Source: CAZUXE01 sp964624585
Lineage (GTDB): Bacteria > Hydrothermota > Tepidihabitantia > B3-TA06
Direction of reading: 5' to 3'
DNA length: 31,108 nt
Assembly (NCBI GenBank): GCA_964624585.1
Contig: CAZUXE010000017.1
Coordinates: 1-31,108 of the forward strand
Below are positions 30,985 through 31,108 of the stretch, one piece after another; the first letter of the stretch is position 1; every line of letters starts with the position of its first letter. The notes under the pieces were generated by a model. The model was not told where the DNA came from. It did not search any database and saw nothing but the letters and a program-made list of their open reading frames with translations. The translations under genes were made by a program, and so were the position numbers.

Positions 30985-31044
30985 GAATCTAGGCGCTCTT
31001 CTGCAAAACCAAAGCATTACCGTATGCAATATTATTTTGACCGC

Positions 31045-31099
31045 AAAATAAGTTAGTCAAAAGTTGATCAAAAGATAATCAAAAATTACTCAAACCTTC
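31045..31099. repeat. 11-bp phased repeat array, right copy
   Basis: Octamers GTCAAAAG (31056), ATCAAAAG (31067), ATCAAAAA (31078) and CTCAAACC (31089) are spaced exactly 11 bp by the triplets ttg, ata, tta. As in the left array, a degenerate octamer (AAAATAAG, 31045-31052) occupies the register before the first unit, and the last unit ends in CC (CTCAAACC against CTCAAGCC). The upstream flanks of the two arrays are also alike (TTTT-G-C-G-AAATAAG pattern). The array may continue outside the window. Confidence 0.8.
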
Positions 31100-31108
31100 G
31101 GTTTGAGT
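31088..31108 (-). terminator. Hairpin at the window end, possible terminator of a gene to the right
   Basis: ACTCAAACC-ttc-GGTTTGAGT: 9 perfect pairs and a 3-nt loop. On the minus strand it is followed by AATTTTTGATT, a usable T-rich tail, so a leftward gene beyond 31108 could end here. The left arm coincides with the last unit of the 11-bp array, and the right arm is its exact inverse in the next 11-bp register. Confidence 0.45.

Overview
The window reads as a chromosomal segment of a Gram-negative-type bacterium from an uncultured lineage. It carries Lol-like lipoprotein export genes, a PorV/UPF0164-type outer-membrane beta-barrel, and a secreted M6 peptidase with a C-terminal type IX-style sorting domain. 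This combination recalls the FCB superphylum and candidate phyla such as WOR-3; that placement is inference from protein families, not from a marker tree. The sequence is fairly AT-rich. Non-ATG starts are common: GTG for the TetR-like regulator, dnaJ and nadB; TTG for rpsU, the KOW-domain protein and tadA. None of the three tRNA genes encodes its CCA end.

Left part (1-7300). The window opens on the first codons of tuf (EF-Tu), preceded by tRNA-Thr and a near-consensus promoter. An array of 11-bp repeats and a secreted protein of unknown function follow. Next is a self-contained operon: a regulator fusing a DUF2087-like domain to a TetR domain, an ABC ATPase, two LolC/E/MacB-type permeases and a LolA-like protein. 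Its single promoter lies between two near-identical palindromes that look like TetR operators.

Middle (7300-21900), all on the minus strand. The first operon (read right to left) is a 28-codon small ORF, a conserved KOW/hybrid-motif protein, the PorV-like barrel, accA and a DUF4388 protein. The second is a long run grpE-dnaK-dnaJ-rsmE-rpsU-mutS2-dnaG-rpoD. It joins the chaperone cluster of Gram-positives (dnaK-dnaJ-rsmE-rpsU) to the macromolecular-synthesis operon of E. coli (rpsU-dnaG-rpoD), with mutS2 in between. The last four genes overlap by exactly 4 nt each. grpE appears to be transcribed from a promoter so close to its ATG that the mRNA would be essentially leaderless, and rpsU is preceded by a 13-codon leader ORF.

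Right part (21900-31108). A divergently transcribed lipoprotein (PKD-like, FnIII-like and LVIVD-like propeller segments) ends in a textbook terminator. Then, on the minus strand, come nadB, an exported protein of unknown function, a 1069-residue M6 peptidase with FG-GAP-like repeats, tRNA-Ser, tadA, fluC/crcB and tRNA-Arg. The window closes inside a second 11-bp array.

Two window-wide patterns stand out. Seven promoters that can be read by eye have exactly 16 bp between the -35 and -10 hexamers. Two arrays of NTCAAAAG units with 11-bp period lie upstream of tRNA promoters at the two ends and share both border sequences.
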